This document shows, in pieces, positions 1 to 8,399 of a DNA stretch of 64,000 nt. Position 1 is the stretch's first letter. Each line of letters begins with the position of its first letter. The stretch spans positions 558,001 to 622,000 of the forward strand of contig CAVRAP010000020.1 in NCBI GenBank assembly GCA_963718995.1, read 5' to 3'. The position numbers and the translations under genes are program-made. The notes beneath the pieces are model-generated. The model saw only the letters and a program-made list of their open reading frames with translations. It did no database searches and was not told where the DNA came from. Source of the DNA: UBA4744 sp963718995 (GTDB lineage Bacteria; Actinomycetota; Acidimicrobiia; Spongiisociales; UBA4744).

Positions 1-2
1 GG

Positions 3-731
3 TATCCGTTCGTCGAACGGTTGCTGCGCGGATTGCTCCCCGGACCGATACCCATCGACGGGAAACTCAACGGGGTCGTACCCGCCAGCGGCGAACTCGA
101 CCCCGACGTGGTCCGCGTAGCCCTCGACTTGCCGGATCAACGCCCGGTCCTCCCCCAACTCAACCTTGCTTCACGACCTCCCCAGTTGTGTCGCGGGTGC
201 CCCCACGCCGACAGCTTCAACGCCCTGATCGACGCCATGGTCGAGATGGAAGGACCGCTGGTTTGTTCCGATATCGGCTGCTACACGCTGGGCGCTCTCC
301 CTCCGTATCAGGCCATCCAGTCGTGTGTCTGCATGGGCGCGTCCGTCGGCATGGCCCGGGGTGCCTCCGACGCTGGATACCGGCCGGCGATCGCCGTCAT
401 CGGCGACTCGACGTTCCTCCATTCCGGAATGACCCCGCTGCTCGACGCCGTGGCCGCCGACACCGACCTCACGGTCCTCATTCTTGACAATCACACCGTG
501 GCGATGACAGGCGCCCAGCCGACGCTGGTCCCCTCGGATCGCCTCCCCGAAATCATTCGCGGCCTCGGAGTCGACCCGGACCACCTGCACGTACTGAGAG
601 CCAGCCGCAAGGGTGAAGCCGACCTGATCGCCACCATCAAGAACGAACTGGAGCATCCAGGGCTGTCTGTGGTGATCGCCGAGCGGGAGTGCATCGAAGC
701 CGTGAAGCGGGACCGGCGGGAGCGGACGTGA
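3..731 (+). CDS. iorA: Indolepyruvate:ferredoxin oxidoreductase alpha subunit, C-terminal part
   Basis: The gene enters from the left edge, so only the last ~242 residues are visible. These form the thiamine-diphosphate-binding half of IorA, which oxidatively decarboxylates aryl-pyruvates to aryl-acetyl-CoA with reduction of ferredoxin in the cytoplasm. The visible signature includes CSDIGCYTLG, followed by a GDSTFLHSG block and DNHTVAMTG, the usual TPP/Mg pocket of this family. A Cys-rich RGCPHADSF segment lies just before them. The TGA stop overlaps the GTG start of the beta-subunit gene (GTGA), so translation is probably coupled. The C-terminal ferredoxin-like cluster domain of longer IorA proteins is not seen. 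Confidence 0.9.
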   Translation, partial: YPFVERLLRGLLPGPIPIDGKLNGVVPASGELDPDVVRVALDLPDQRPVLPQLNLASRPPQLCRGCPHADSFNALIDAMVEMEGPLVCSDIGCYTLGALPPYQAIQSCVCMGASVGMARGASDAGYRPAIAVIGDSTFLHSGMTPLLDAVAADTDLTVLILDNHTVAMTGAQPTLVPSDRLPEIIRGLGVDPDHLHVLRASRKGEADLIATIKNELEHPGLSVVIAERECIEAVKRDRRERT

Positions 732-1303
732 AACTGGACATCATCCTGGCCGGGGTCGGCGGTCAAGGGGTTCTCTCGGTCTCGGCGGTGATCGCCGGAG
801 CAACAGCCCGTTTGGGATGGAATGTCAAACAGTCGGAGGTGCACGGTATGGCGCAACGAGGCGGCGCCGTGCTCGCCCATTTGCGTATGGCCGACGAACC
901 GGTATTCAGCGATCTCATCCCCCGCGGCTCGGCCGATCTCATCCTCTCCCTCGAACCGATGGAAAGCCTCCGCTATCTCGAGTATCTGCATCCCGACGGC
1001 ACGATCGCCACCGATATCGAACCGGTACGCAATATCGATGATTACCCCGACCTCGAAGCTCTCCTGGAGACGATCCGCGCAACGGGAAGGAGCATCCTGG
1101 TGGATGCCACGTCCCTTGCCAGGCAGGCCGGCAACGTCAAAGCAGCGAACATGGTGATGGTGGGAGCGGTCGCCCACCTCCTCCCCGTCACCGAAGCCGC
1201 CCTCGTGTCCGAGGTTCAGACTTCGTTTGGCCGGTTGGGCGAAAAGGTTCTCGCCGCCAACCTGGAAGCCTTCCGGCTGGGGCGTTCGGTTGGAGTCTCC
1301 TGA
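728..1303 (+). CDS. iorB: Indolepyruvate:ferredoxin oxidoreductase beta subunit
   Basis: A 191-residue protein of the pyruvate-ferredoxin oxidoreductase gamma-domain family. The glycine-rich start (AGVGGQGVLSVS), the QSEVHGMAQRGG motif and the terminal NMVMVGA region are typical of IorB. It pairs with IorA to oxidise indolepyruvate and related 2-oxoacids from aromatic amino-acid breakdown. I chose GTG 728 because it overlaps the iorA stop by GTGA and the conserved KLDIILAGVGG block follows at once; an upstream start would only add unconserved residues. The gene ends 20 bp from the convergent ppc gene. Confidence 0.9.
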   Translation: MKLDIILAGVGGQGVLSVSAVIAGATARLGWNVKQSEVHGMAQRGGAVLAHLRMADEPVFSDLIPRGSADLILSLEPMESLRYLEYLHPDGTIATDIEPVRNIDDYPDLEALLETIRATGRSILVDATSLARQAGNVKAANMVMVGAVAHLLPVTEAALVSEVQTSFGRLGEKVLAANLEAFRLGRSVGVS

Positions 1304-1322
1304 CCGAAGCGGCCACCAGGTC

Positions 1323-4058
1323 TCACCCGGTGTTGCGCATCCCGGCGGCAATTCCGTTGACCGTCAGCAACAGTGCCCGCTCCAGGGCATCATCGTTCTC
1401 CCCGGCCCGCCTTCGGGCCAATAGGGCCACCTGGAGAAAGTTGAGCGGATCGAGGTAGTAGTCACGAACGGCCAGCGTTCGCTGCAAGATGGGCAGCCGG
1501 TCCAGGACGCCCGATCCCGTCAACCGTTGTATCTCCGTGACGGTGAGGTCGTGCTCCTCGCGGATCCGGTCGAAGAGATGGTGATGCTGGGGTTCGACGA
1601 GTTGCCGGACGTAGCGCGAGGCGACCTCGAGATCCGTCTTGGTCAACGTCATCTCGATGTTGGAGATGAACGTCTGCAGGAAGAGCCATTTTTCGAACAT
1701 CTCTTCCAACACCTCCCCCCGGCCGTGCGAGCGGACGGCCGCCAGCCCGGAACCAACCCCGTACCAACCGGGGATGATCTGACGCGACTGGGTCCACCCG
1801 AACACCCAGGGAATCGCCCGGAGATCATCCAGTCCCGCCCCTCCGCCGGGGCGCCGGGAAGGGCGTGAGCCGATGTTCATATCGGCCAGCTCCTCAACGG
1901 GCGTAGCCGCCAGGAAGTACGGAACCAACCCCGGTGACTCGACCAGTCCCCGGTACGCGACATACGCGGCGTCGGAAAAGGCGCCCATGGTGTCCGTCCA
2001 CCGATCCAGGACGTCCTTGGTTTGGCGGGATTCCCTGTGCAGGAGCGAAGCTTCCAGCACCGACGAGAGTGCCAGTTCGAGGTTGCGGTGGGCGAGGCCG
2101 GGCAATCCATATTTGTCGGAGATGACTTCGCCCTGCTCCGTTACCTTGATCGGACCATCGACGGTTCCGAAGGGTTGCGCCAGGATGGCCTGGTGGGTTG
2201 GACCACCACCCCGTCCGAGGGTTCCCCCACGCCCGTGGAATAGCCGCAGGGTCACTCCGTGCTGTTGAGCAGCGGAGCGGAGCAATCGCTGGGCCTTGTA
2301 GATCTCCCACTGCGATGTTGTTATCCCGCCGATCTTGTTGGAGTCCGAGTAGCCCAGCATGACTTCCTGGACATCACCTCGCAGCTCGACGATCTGGCGG
2401 TAGGGGGGACAGCTCAGCAGCCCGTCGAGGAGCTCGCCGGCCCGGCGCAACTCGTCGATGGTTTCGAAGAGCGGAACGAATCCGATCCGGGCAATCCCGC
2501 CGTGCAAATCGATGAGGCCGGCATCTCGTGCCAGCACCGCCGGCGCCAGCACATCATCGACACCGCGCGTCATCGAAACGACGTACGACTCGATCGCACC
2601 GGAACCGAACCGATCCAGCGCCTCCCGAATGGCGACGAAGGTCCCGAACGTGTCGGCCTGAGCATCACCGAGAACGGCCGTCGGCGAAGCCAGAGGCCTC
2701 CGGTTGGCCAGCTCTTCGGTGAGGAGTGCCGCACGGGCGGTCCGGTCCAGCGAGTCGTACCGGACCCCGACGCGTTCGTGAAGCTGCTCCAACACAGCGT
2801 GATGGCGGTCGGCGTGTTCCCGGATGTCCATAGTGGCCAGATGGAACCCGAAGATGGTCACGTTCCGCATGAGCCGCAACAGAACACCGTCGCCGATGAG
2901 CCGCCCGGCATTGGCATGCAGCGAACGTTGCATCACCCGCAGTTCCTCGAGCAGCTCATGACTGGACCGGTAGTCCTGGCCGGGCGCATGTCGGACATCG
3001 TGTGCAAAGCGATGGCGGGTGTTGAGCAAGCGTTGGTGGATGAAGGCACACTTGAGCCGGTACGGCTCATCCCGGTTGAGCGTGTGGAAGCGCTGCCACA
3101 CATCCGGCAGGGCTCGACGATCTGCGGTCAGGGACTCAGCAAGTTCATCAGTCACGTGCCGCAGGCGGGAGGAGGTGGACAGCTCTTCGGCCAGTTCCTC
3201 CACCTGGGTCACCAGATTGCGGAGACCGTGATCGTGTTGCACCTCGAGCACCTGCATGGTCACCGCCGGCGTCACCGACGGGTTACCGTCGCGGTCCCCT
3301 CCCACCCAGGTGCCGAACCGGAAAGGGGTCCGGTCGGAAGCACCGTCGAGACCGAGACGCTCGAGGTTGACGGCTACTTCTTCGGCCAGCGCCGGAAGGA
3401 CCTGGTTGGCGAGTTGATCCAGATAAAAGATTGCTGATCGAGCCTCGTCGATCGGTTCCGGTCGCTCGGCCCGGAGCTCGTCGGTCTGCCAGATCTGATC
3501 GATGATCTCAGCCACTCGTCGGTCGATACCGGCCTGTTCGGCCGCCGTCGCCCGCACGTCGGCCCGCTCGAGCAGAAGATCGGCGATCCTCCCCAGTTTG
3601 GTGAGCAGCGTTCGCCGCACCGCTTCTGTCGGATGGGCCGTGAACACGGGTCGCAGCTCGAGGCGCTCGAGCACCGACTCCACGAGATCGACACCCAGAC
3701 CGGCTGCCGCAACTCGATCGGCTGTCGCAGCAAACGTGCGCCCTTCATCGGCCATGGCCAGATCGCCGATGCGGTGCGTCTGTTCGGCAACGTTGGCCAG
3801 ATAGAAGTACGCCGAAAACGCCCGGACCAGATTGATAGCTTGCTCCAGCCCAAGTTCCGCGAGCACCCCGTCCAAGCGCTGCCCGGCGGCGGCATCACCA
3901 TCCGTGCGAATAGCCTTGGTAAGGGCCCGGACCTCCTCGACCAATTCGAGCAGCCCGCTTCCCTCCTGGCGGGTCAGCGCATCGCCCAGTTGGTTGCCGA
4001 GACGGCGGATATCGGCCCGGAGTCGATCGTCGCGAAGGTTTGGAGGAATGGGTTCCAT
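1323..4058 (-). CDS. ppc: Phosphoenolpyruvate carboxylase
   Basis: A 911-residue cytosolic enzyme that carboxylates phosphoenolpyruvate with bicarbonate to oxaloacetate, refilling the TCA cycle. All key motifs are present: FTAHPTEA with the catalytic His near residue 140, GYSDSNK, the FHGRGGTLGRGGGP loop that holds bicarbonate and PEP, and the C-terminal NTG tail. The tail reads RNTG, where QNTG is more common. Length is normal for bacterial PEPC. The ATG start is followed by a usual N-terminal helix. It is transcribed towards iorB and away from the small membrane-protein genes on the right. Long open frames on the opposite strand across this gene are high-GC shadows. Confidence 0.97.
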   Translation of the reverse strand: MEPIPPNLRDDRLRADIRRLGNQLGDALTRQEGSGLLELVEEVRALTKAIRTDGDAAAGQRLDGVLAELGLEQAINLVRAFSAYFYLANVAEQTHRIGDLAMADEGRTFAATADRVAAAGLGVDLVESVLERLELRPVFTAHPTEAVRRTLLTKLGRIADLLLERADVRATAAEQAGIDRRVAEIIDQIWQTDELRAERPEPIDEARSAIFYLDQLANQVLPALAEEVAVNLERLGLDGASDRTPFRFGTWVGGDRDGNPSVTPAVTMQVLEVQHDHGLRNLVTQVEELAEELSTSSRLRHVTDELAESLTADRRALPDVWQRFHTLNRDEPYRLKCAFIHQRLLNTRHRFAHDVRHAPGQDYRSSHELLEELRVMQRSLHANAGRLIGDGVLLRLMRNVTIFGFHLATMDIREHADRHHAVLEQLHERVGVRYDSLDRTARAALLTEELANRRPLASPTAVLGDAQADTFGTFVAIREALDRFGSGAIESYVVSMTRGVDDVLAPAVLARDAGLIDLHGGIARIGFVPLFETIDELRRAGELLDGLLSCPPYRQIVELRGDVQEVMLGYSDSNKIGGITTSQWEIYKAQRLLRSAAQQHGVTLRLFHGRGGTLGRGGGPTHQAILAQPFGTVDGPIKVTEQGEVISDKYGLPGLAHRNLELALSSVLEASLLHRESRQTKDVLDRWTDTMGAFSDAAYVAYRGLVESPGLVPYFLAATPVEELADMNIGSRPSRRPGGGAGLDDLRAIPWVFGWTQSRQIIPGWYGVGSGLAAVRSHGRGEVLEEMFEKWLFLQTFISNIEMTLTKTDLEVASRYVRQLVEPQHHHLFDRIREEHDLTVTEIQRLTGSGVLDRLPILQRTLAVRDYYLDPLNFLQVALLARRRAGENDDALERALLLTVNGIAAGMRNTG

Positions 4059-4137
4059 GTGGGCCGGAGGCTACTCACCATCGAAGGAGGAAACTCCAAC
4101 CTGGATATTCCGTTACGCTCGGAGCGAGGAGGTGACT

Positions 4138-4428
4138 ATGCGCAAGTGGATGGCCGGTCTGTTGATCGTGGTGGCCCTCTCGGCCTGTGCCCCCGGGACC
4201 GACGAGTACAACGCCGACGATCCGGCCGGTTTCTTCAGCGGGATCTGGCACGGTTGGATTGCTCCGGTCACCCTGATCGTGCAGATCTTCAACGACGAGG
4301 TCCGCATCTACGAGCCCGACAACACCGGACTGGCCTACGACTTCGGTTTCTACATGGCCATCATCGCCGGATTTGGTTCCTTGAGCCTCGTGCGTCGCAA
4401 GGACAAGAAACCTCGCCGTCCCGGATAG
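4138..4428 (+). CDS. Small conserved membrane lipoprotein, unknown function
   Basis: A 96-residue protein preceded by a strong ribosome site (GAGGAGGTGA) that fixes the ATG start. The N-terminus is a short signal sequence ending in a lipobox-like LSAC. A conserved segment follows (AGFFSGIWHGWIAP), then VRIYEPDNTG, and a second hydrophobic helix near residues 70-85 leads into a basic tail. From memory this pattern matches a small, widely distributed bacterial membrane protein of unknown role. It is divergent from ppc and may be cotranscribed with the next membrane protein. Confidence 0.7.
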   Translation: MRKWMAGLLIVVALSACAPGTDEYNADDPAGFFSGIWHGWIAPVTLIVQIFNDEVRIYEPDNTGLAYDFGFYMAIIAGFGSLSLVRRKDKKPRRPG

Positions 4429-4473
4429 CCCTGGCCCGTCAAGGCGCGTCTGCATGCGGTCGATACCAATCCG

Positions 4474-5334
4474 GTGACGTTTTCCCGTGACCGCCGATCG
4501 CCCGGAATACCGCGCTGGACCCTGGCCGTCCTGGCCGCATGCGTCCTGGCCAATACGGCGATCGATCTGGTGCTGGCCACCCTTGAATACCGATCCTTGG
4601 AGGAGTTCTACCCCACCCGGGGTCTCAGCATTGTCAACGTCCTGGGTTCGCTCGGCAACCATCTGTGGTTCACGGTGCGGCAGGGATGGATCTGGGCTCT
4701 CATAGTGGGAGTCGGCTATCTGTTGGCGCGTCGGGGTCGGCGGTGGCTGTTTGCCTTCCCGGCGTTGGCCTTGGTTCTCGCTCCCCTTCTGGTCGGCCTC
4801 ATACGTGGACTCCCGGTGCCTTTGACCCCTGAATTTGGTACGTACGCCTGGTTGGCGCAGGAACTCGACATCTGGGTGAGCTGGCTGATTTCGGCAGTCC
4901 GGACGTCGCTGTTCCTCATCCCCGGTTTCGTGGTCGTCCGTTACGCCGAGCAGGAACGCAACCCCTTTCGAATCCCGGCCCTGCTCCTCGTTGCCGTTCC
5001 GGCGTTGGTGGCCGGATACCTCGGGGTCCTGATCGTCTCACCGACCGGTCGGATTCAGGACAGCGGGGTCGAGCTGTTCATCGCAGCCTTCTTCTTTGGT
5101 GCCGCGATGGGTTTCGACCGCCCGTTCTGGCCGTGGCTACTGGTGGCAGCTCCCGGTCTGCTCGCAGGGCTCCCGAGCTTGTTGTATTCCGGTGAAGGAA
5201 ACGAACTGGTCGTGACCCTGCTGATCGCCATGCTCGGTGCCTCCAGTGTGCCGTTCTCACGGATCCTGTACGGGGGGTGGCAGGAGAACGCCGCTCCCGG
5301 TTCGCCCCAGGGGGCCGATTCGCCGGTGGCTTGA
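4474..5334 (+). CDS. Multi-pass membrane protein, unknown
   Basis: A 286-residue hydrophobic protein with roughly seven predicted membrane helices, starting with LAVLAACVLANTAI. I recognise no catalytic or transport motif. The GTG at 4474 is the first in-frame start; the exact start is uncertain because no clear ribosome site is visible. It follows the small lipoprotein gene by 45 bp on the same strand, so the two may form an operon. Confidence 0.6.
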   Translation: MTFSRDRRSPGIPRWTLAVLAACVLANTAIDLVLATLEYRSLEEFYPTRGLSIVNVLGSLGNHLWFTVRQGWIWALIVGVGYLLARRGRRWLFAFPALALVLAPLLVGLIRGLPVPLTPEFGTYAWLAQELDIWVSWLISAVRTSLFLIPGFVVVRYAEQERNPFRIPALLLVAVPALVAGYLGVLIVSPTGRIQDSGVELFIAAFFFGAAMGFDRPFWPWLLVAAPGLLAGLPSLLYSGEGNELVVTLLIAMLGASSVPFSRILYGGWQENAAPGSPQGADSPVA

Positions 5335-5406
5335 AGGCCACCGCACACAGGCCCCTCATCCGGTGCGGGCCAGAGCAGCATCCGGTCCGTCGGTTAGATT
5401 TCGCCC

Positions 5407-6171
5407 ATGCGGGTGATGGTCACAGGTGGGCGAGGCACGCTCGGGAAGTTGCTCCTCCCCCGGCTGCTGGCGGCCGGGCACGAAGTCGTCATCACCTCGC
5501 GATCGGACCACCCGTCGGAATCAGGCCCTGAACGGCGTCGGCTGGATCTCGCTCGCCCCGAAGTAACCCCGGGGATCTTCGACGGCATAGACACGATCAT
5601 TCACGCCGCCAGCAACCCGGCCCGACCGGCGACGGTTGACGTGCGCGGCACCGCCCTCCTGACCGGGGCGGCGGCGCAGACAGGCGTCGAGCATCTGATC
5701 TATCCATCGATTGTCGGTGTGGATGATCACCCCTTCTTCTACTACCGGGCGAAGGCGGCCGCAGAGCAAAGGATCGAACAAGGCCGGGTGCCGCACACGA
5801 TTGTGCGAGCGACCCAGTTCCACGAGTTTCTCGATCGGATCTTCTCAACCGGCCCGTTCATCACGGTCTTCCCGGGATTCTCATTTCAGGTCATCGACGG
5901 CGACTACGTGGCGGATCGGCTGGTTGCGCTGGTGGCTGCCGGCCCGCAAGGCCGGGTCGCCGATCTGGGCGGACCCCATCCAGAACGAATGCGGAGTATG
6001 GCTGCGACCTGGAAGGCGGCTTCCAGATCGCGCCGTCCGGTGGTCCCGGTGCCGGTGGTGGGGAAGACCGCTGCCGCCTTTCGACGGAATCAACACCACA
6101 CTCCCAACCGGGCGACCGGCACCCCGACGTGGGACACGTGGCTCGAACGCCACTACGGCTCCGGCGGCTGA
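5407..6171 (+). CDS. NAD(P)-dependent epimerase/NmrA-like protein
   Basis: A 254-residue Rossmann-fold protein of the extended or atypical SDR group. The N-terminal MVTGGRGTLGKLL is the dinucleotide-binding glycine motif (TGGxGxxG), and a conserved YPSIVGVD segment follows mid-protein. A YYRAKAAAEQ stretch carries the Tyr-x3-Lys type pair. Such proteins act on nucleotide sugars or quinones, or serve as redox sensors; the substrate cannot be read from sequence. The start is the ATG at 5407. It appears to be a single-gene unit. Confidence 0.75.
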   Translation: MRVMVTGGRGTLGKLLLPRLLAAGHEVVITSRSDHPSESGPERRRLDLARPEVTPGIFDGIDTIIHAASNPARPATVDVRGTALLTGAAAQTGVEHLIYPSIVGVDDHPFFYYRAKAAAEQRIEQGRVPHTIVRATQFHEFLDRIFSTGPFITVFPGFSFQVIDGDYVADRLVALVAAGPQGRVADLGGPHPERMRSMAATWKAASRSRRPVVPVPVVGKTAAAFRRNQHHTPNRATGTPTWDTWLERHYGSGG

Positions 6172-6454
6172 AAAGACAACCAGGTTCAGCTTTCGGCGAG
6201 GCCGCGACGGGCGTCGTTTCTCCGCCCAACCAACGGCGCCCAATCGCGCGTAGGCTCCACTCGAGGCGTTAGGAGTGTCCCCACACTCCAACGAGAGGGA
6301 GTTTGCAGGTAGCCCGGTCTGCCGGTTCGGCCGCAGCGGCTTGGTCCGATGCGTTTCCGACGCACCGACCGGGTTATTCACTTGCGTACCCATCTCGTGA
6401 TTCATGCCCCTAGGTATCGCCGGTGTGCCTCGCCCGGCGCGAGAGGAGATAGCA
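6172..6454 (+). promoter_or_regulatory. Structured 5' leader of the Hcp-like gene
   Basis: A 283-bp region between the SDR gene and the Hcp-like gene. It holds a perfect 7-bp hairpin with a CCCC loop (6272-6289). A second imperfect stem lies at 6343-6370 (TGCGT and GGTC arms around a TTCCG loop). Between them, about 6307-6326, is a GGTAGCCCGGTCTGCC segment. A strong ribosome site (GAGAGGAGA, 6441-6449) precedes the ATG. The hairpins are seen directly; a regulatory function is only inferred. Confidence 0.35.
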
Positions 6455-7120
6455 ATGCACACGCAGACGCGTGCAGAGAGCCGCTGGAACGCGGTCATGG
6501 TGCTCATGCTGATGATGCTCATGCTGACCGCCTGGATGGTGGTCACCGATCGATCGGAGGCGGCCTCGGCCCCTATCCCGGCAGCGGTTGTAGGGTCCGA
6601 CGCCCTCATGGCACAACTCCTGTCCGACAATAACGGCGGACACGGTGGAGACATCTTCGTCAAGTACGACGGTATCGACGGAGAGTCCCAGGACGCCGAG
6701 CATAAAGATTGGATCGATGGGTTGGCCATGGAGTGGGGCGCCACGAGGGACGTCGGAGGAACGATCGGTCAGTCTCGACGGCGGGGCGCAGCGGTTATCG
6801 ACGACGTGCTGCTGACGTTCGATTACGAGAAATCCACGCCGAAACTCGCCGAGAGCCTGCTCAAAGGACAGCTGATCCCAAAACTCGAGATCGAGTTCAC
6901 GGCCACTATTGGAGGGGTGCGTCAGACGTATCTGAAGTATGAACTGAAGAACGTTGCCCTGACCGGTTACGACTTCAGCGGGTACGCCGACGGAGGACCG
7001 CCCACCGTGGTCGTCGGCAACAGCTTCGAGGAAATCAAAGTGACCTACACCGAGTACGACGACAAGGGCGCCAAGAAAGGGAACGTCGAATACAGCTACG
7101 TAGTCGAAAAGGGCGCCTAG
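6455..7120 (+). CDS. Secreted Hcp-family (type VI tube-like) protein
   Basis: A 221-residue protein whose body matches the Hcp1 family (type VI secretion tube/effector fold): DIFVKYDGIDGES, then KDWIDGLAMEWG, a central LTFDYEKSTPKL strand pair, YLKYELKNV, and a final VTYTEYDDKG. Hcp proteins are about 160 residues and lack signal peptides. This one carries an extra N-terminus with a hydrophobic run rich in Met and Leu, ending near EAASA, which reads as a signal peptide or anchor. No other type VI genes are in the window. ATG 6455 is chosen because the AGGAG site sits 6-10 bp upstream. A strong terminator follows. It may be an exported ring-forming protein unrelated to type VI secretion. Confidence 0.75.
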   Translation: MHTQTRAESRWNAVMVLMLMMLMLTAWMVVTDRSEAASAPIPAAVVGSDALMAQLLSDNNGGHGGDIFVKYDGIDGESQDAEHKDWIDGLAMEWGATRDVGGTIGQSRRRGAAVIDDVLLTFDYEKSTPKLAESLLKGQLIPKLEIEFTATIGGVRQTYLKYELKNVALTGYDFSGYADGGPPTVVVGNSFEEIKVTYTEYDDKGAKKGNVEYSYVVEKGA

Positions 7121-7127
7121 AGCACCC

Positions 7128-7161
7128 GGGTGGGCTCCGGAGATTCAACCGGAGCCCACCC
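7128..7161 (+). terminator. Strong hairpin terminator after the Hcp-like gene
   Basis: A perfect 13-bp inverted repeat (GGGTGGGCTCCGG and its complement) around an 8-nt loop starts 8 bp after the stop codon. There is no clear T-run, which is common in high-GC actinomycetes. Confidence 0.8.
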
Positions 7162-7425
7162 TCGACCAGGGTCCCTGAGCCGTGACCCGGCATCGGGTCA
7201 TCGGCCGGTCGAGGTCGCGAGTACTCACCCGGCTTGTTCCAATCTGCAATTGCGGAACGGGGCAGGGTTGTGAGCGAACGGACAGTCGTCGGCGCCAGCG
7301 GTTGATGGACAAAAACTCCACCTTGCTCACCCGAACCGGTGTATGTTGTTTCTACGGCCGGAAACGTAGGTCCTTCTGGGCTGGATCACCTGAGGTCGAG
7401 AGTCGGTCCGCCAGGATCGCCTCGA
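7162..7425. other. Intergenic region with no recognised gene
   Basis: Between the two terminators I see no convincing coding frame, RNA gene or repeat. The short frames present lack family signatures and ribosome sites. Confidence 0.5.
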
Positions 7426-7461
7426 GGAAGTCCCAGAGGCGGGAACGTCTGTGGGACTTCC
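7426..7461 (-). terminator. Hairpin terminator of the prenyltransferase gene
   Basis: A perfect 10-bp inverted repeat (GGAAGTCCCA / TGGGACTTCC) with a 16-nt loop lies just beyond the stop codon of the leftward prenyltransferase gene. Confidence 0.7.
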
Positions 7462-7465
7462 CGCG

Positions 7466-8338
7466 TCACCCCACCATTGCGAACAACAGACCAGCAGCGG
7501 TGAGGACAAGCGTCGCAACGGCGGCACCGGTCAGCAGACCCGCCCGGTCTCGCACCATGGCTGCCAGCATGAGAGTTGCTGCGGGGAAACCCGCCACCAT
7601 CGCCACCCATTCCCGCCCCACTCTGGAACTCGAGCCGCGAGCGATCAGCAGACCGCCGGCCACTAGAACCAACACGCTGATGAGGGCCCGGGTCCGGGTC
7701 CGGCCGATCCGGACGGCCAATACCCGTTTGCCGGCGATGGCGTCGGTTTCCAGGTCGGGCAACTCAAAAGCCAGCATCATGGCGACATGCAACACAAACA
7801 CAATCGCGATGGACCACGCCAGCGCCGCGGTCATCGTTCCTCCCTGACTGAGTGCACCGATCAACGGAACGAGGCCGGTCACAACCGCAGACGCCGCCAG
7901 TTCTCCGAAGCCGGACCCCAGCAACCGCAGTGGTGGCATGGAGTATGACCAGGAGATCGCCAAGGCGGCCAGCCCCAGCAGACCTGCATTGACGTTGACG
8001 AACATCAGGGCACCGGCCGTGCCGACCGCCACGACGCTGGCCAATCGGGCGGCCCGGAGGGCAACGGCCGGGCGCAACTGGCCACCGACCAACACCCCGC
8101 TCCCTCCCGAGAAAAGGGTGCGGCGGGTTACCGCCCGGTCCGGTTCGACATCTGAGTATTCATTGATGTAGTGGGCTGTGACCTGAGCTGCGGTGACCAT
8201 CACCTGGCCGAGTGCATAGGCGATCGGCTCGAACTGCCCCGCGCTGGCCGCCCCCAGCGCAAACATCAGCACGCCGCCTATCAAGAAGTGCGGTCTGCTG
8301 AGCTTGATGAATGCCCACAGCAAATCCATTGATTCCAT
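7466..8338 (-). CDS. UbiA-family prenyltransferase
   Basis: A 290-residue integral membrane prenyltransferase with about eight to nine helices. The first Asp-rich motif appears as NEYSDVEPDR near residue 60 and the second as DLETDAIAGKR near residue 175; both bind Mg-diphosphate of the isoprenoid donor. Related enzymes prenylate dihydroxynaphthoate (MenA), hydroxybenzoate or other aromatic or chlorin acceptors. The acceptor here cannot be assigned and no menaquinone genes are adjacent. A second ATG three codons in is an alternative start. The next gene to the right is also leftward. Confidence 0.85.
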   Translation of the reverse strand: MESMDLLWAFIKLSRPHFLIGGVLMFALGAASAGQFEPIAYALGQVMVTAAQVTAHYINEYSDVEPDRAVTRRTLFSGGSGVLVGGQLRPAVALRAARLASVVAVGTAGALMFVNVNAGLLGLAALAISWSYSMPPLRLLGSGFGELAASAVVTGLVPLIGALSQGGTMTAALAWSIAIVFVLHVAMMLAFELPDLETDAIAGKRVLAVRIGRTRTRALISVLVLVAGGLLIARGSSSRVGREWVAMVAGFPAATLMLAAMVRDRAGLLTGAAVATLVLTAAGLLFAMVG

Positions 8339-8399
8339 GCTTCCCGCCCTGCACGTCCATTGCCCGGATCACGAATTCGGCGCTACTCGAGACGGCTAC

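Noticed and set aside
2259..3437. Long open frame (392 codons) on the plus strand inside ppc
   Set aside because: Antisense shadow of PEP carboxylase with no family motifs; typical of high-GC third-codon bias.
6262..6454. c-di-GMP-I riboswitch call for the Hcp leader
   Set aside because: Only one segment looks similar; the conserved tetraloop helix is not present, so I keep it as a structured leader only.
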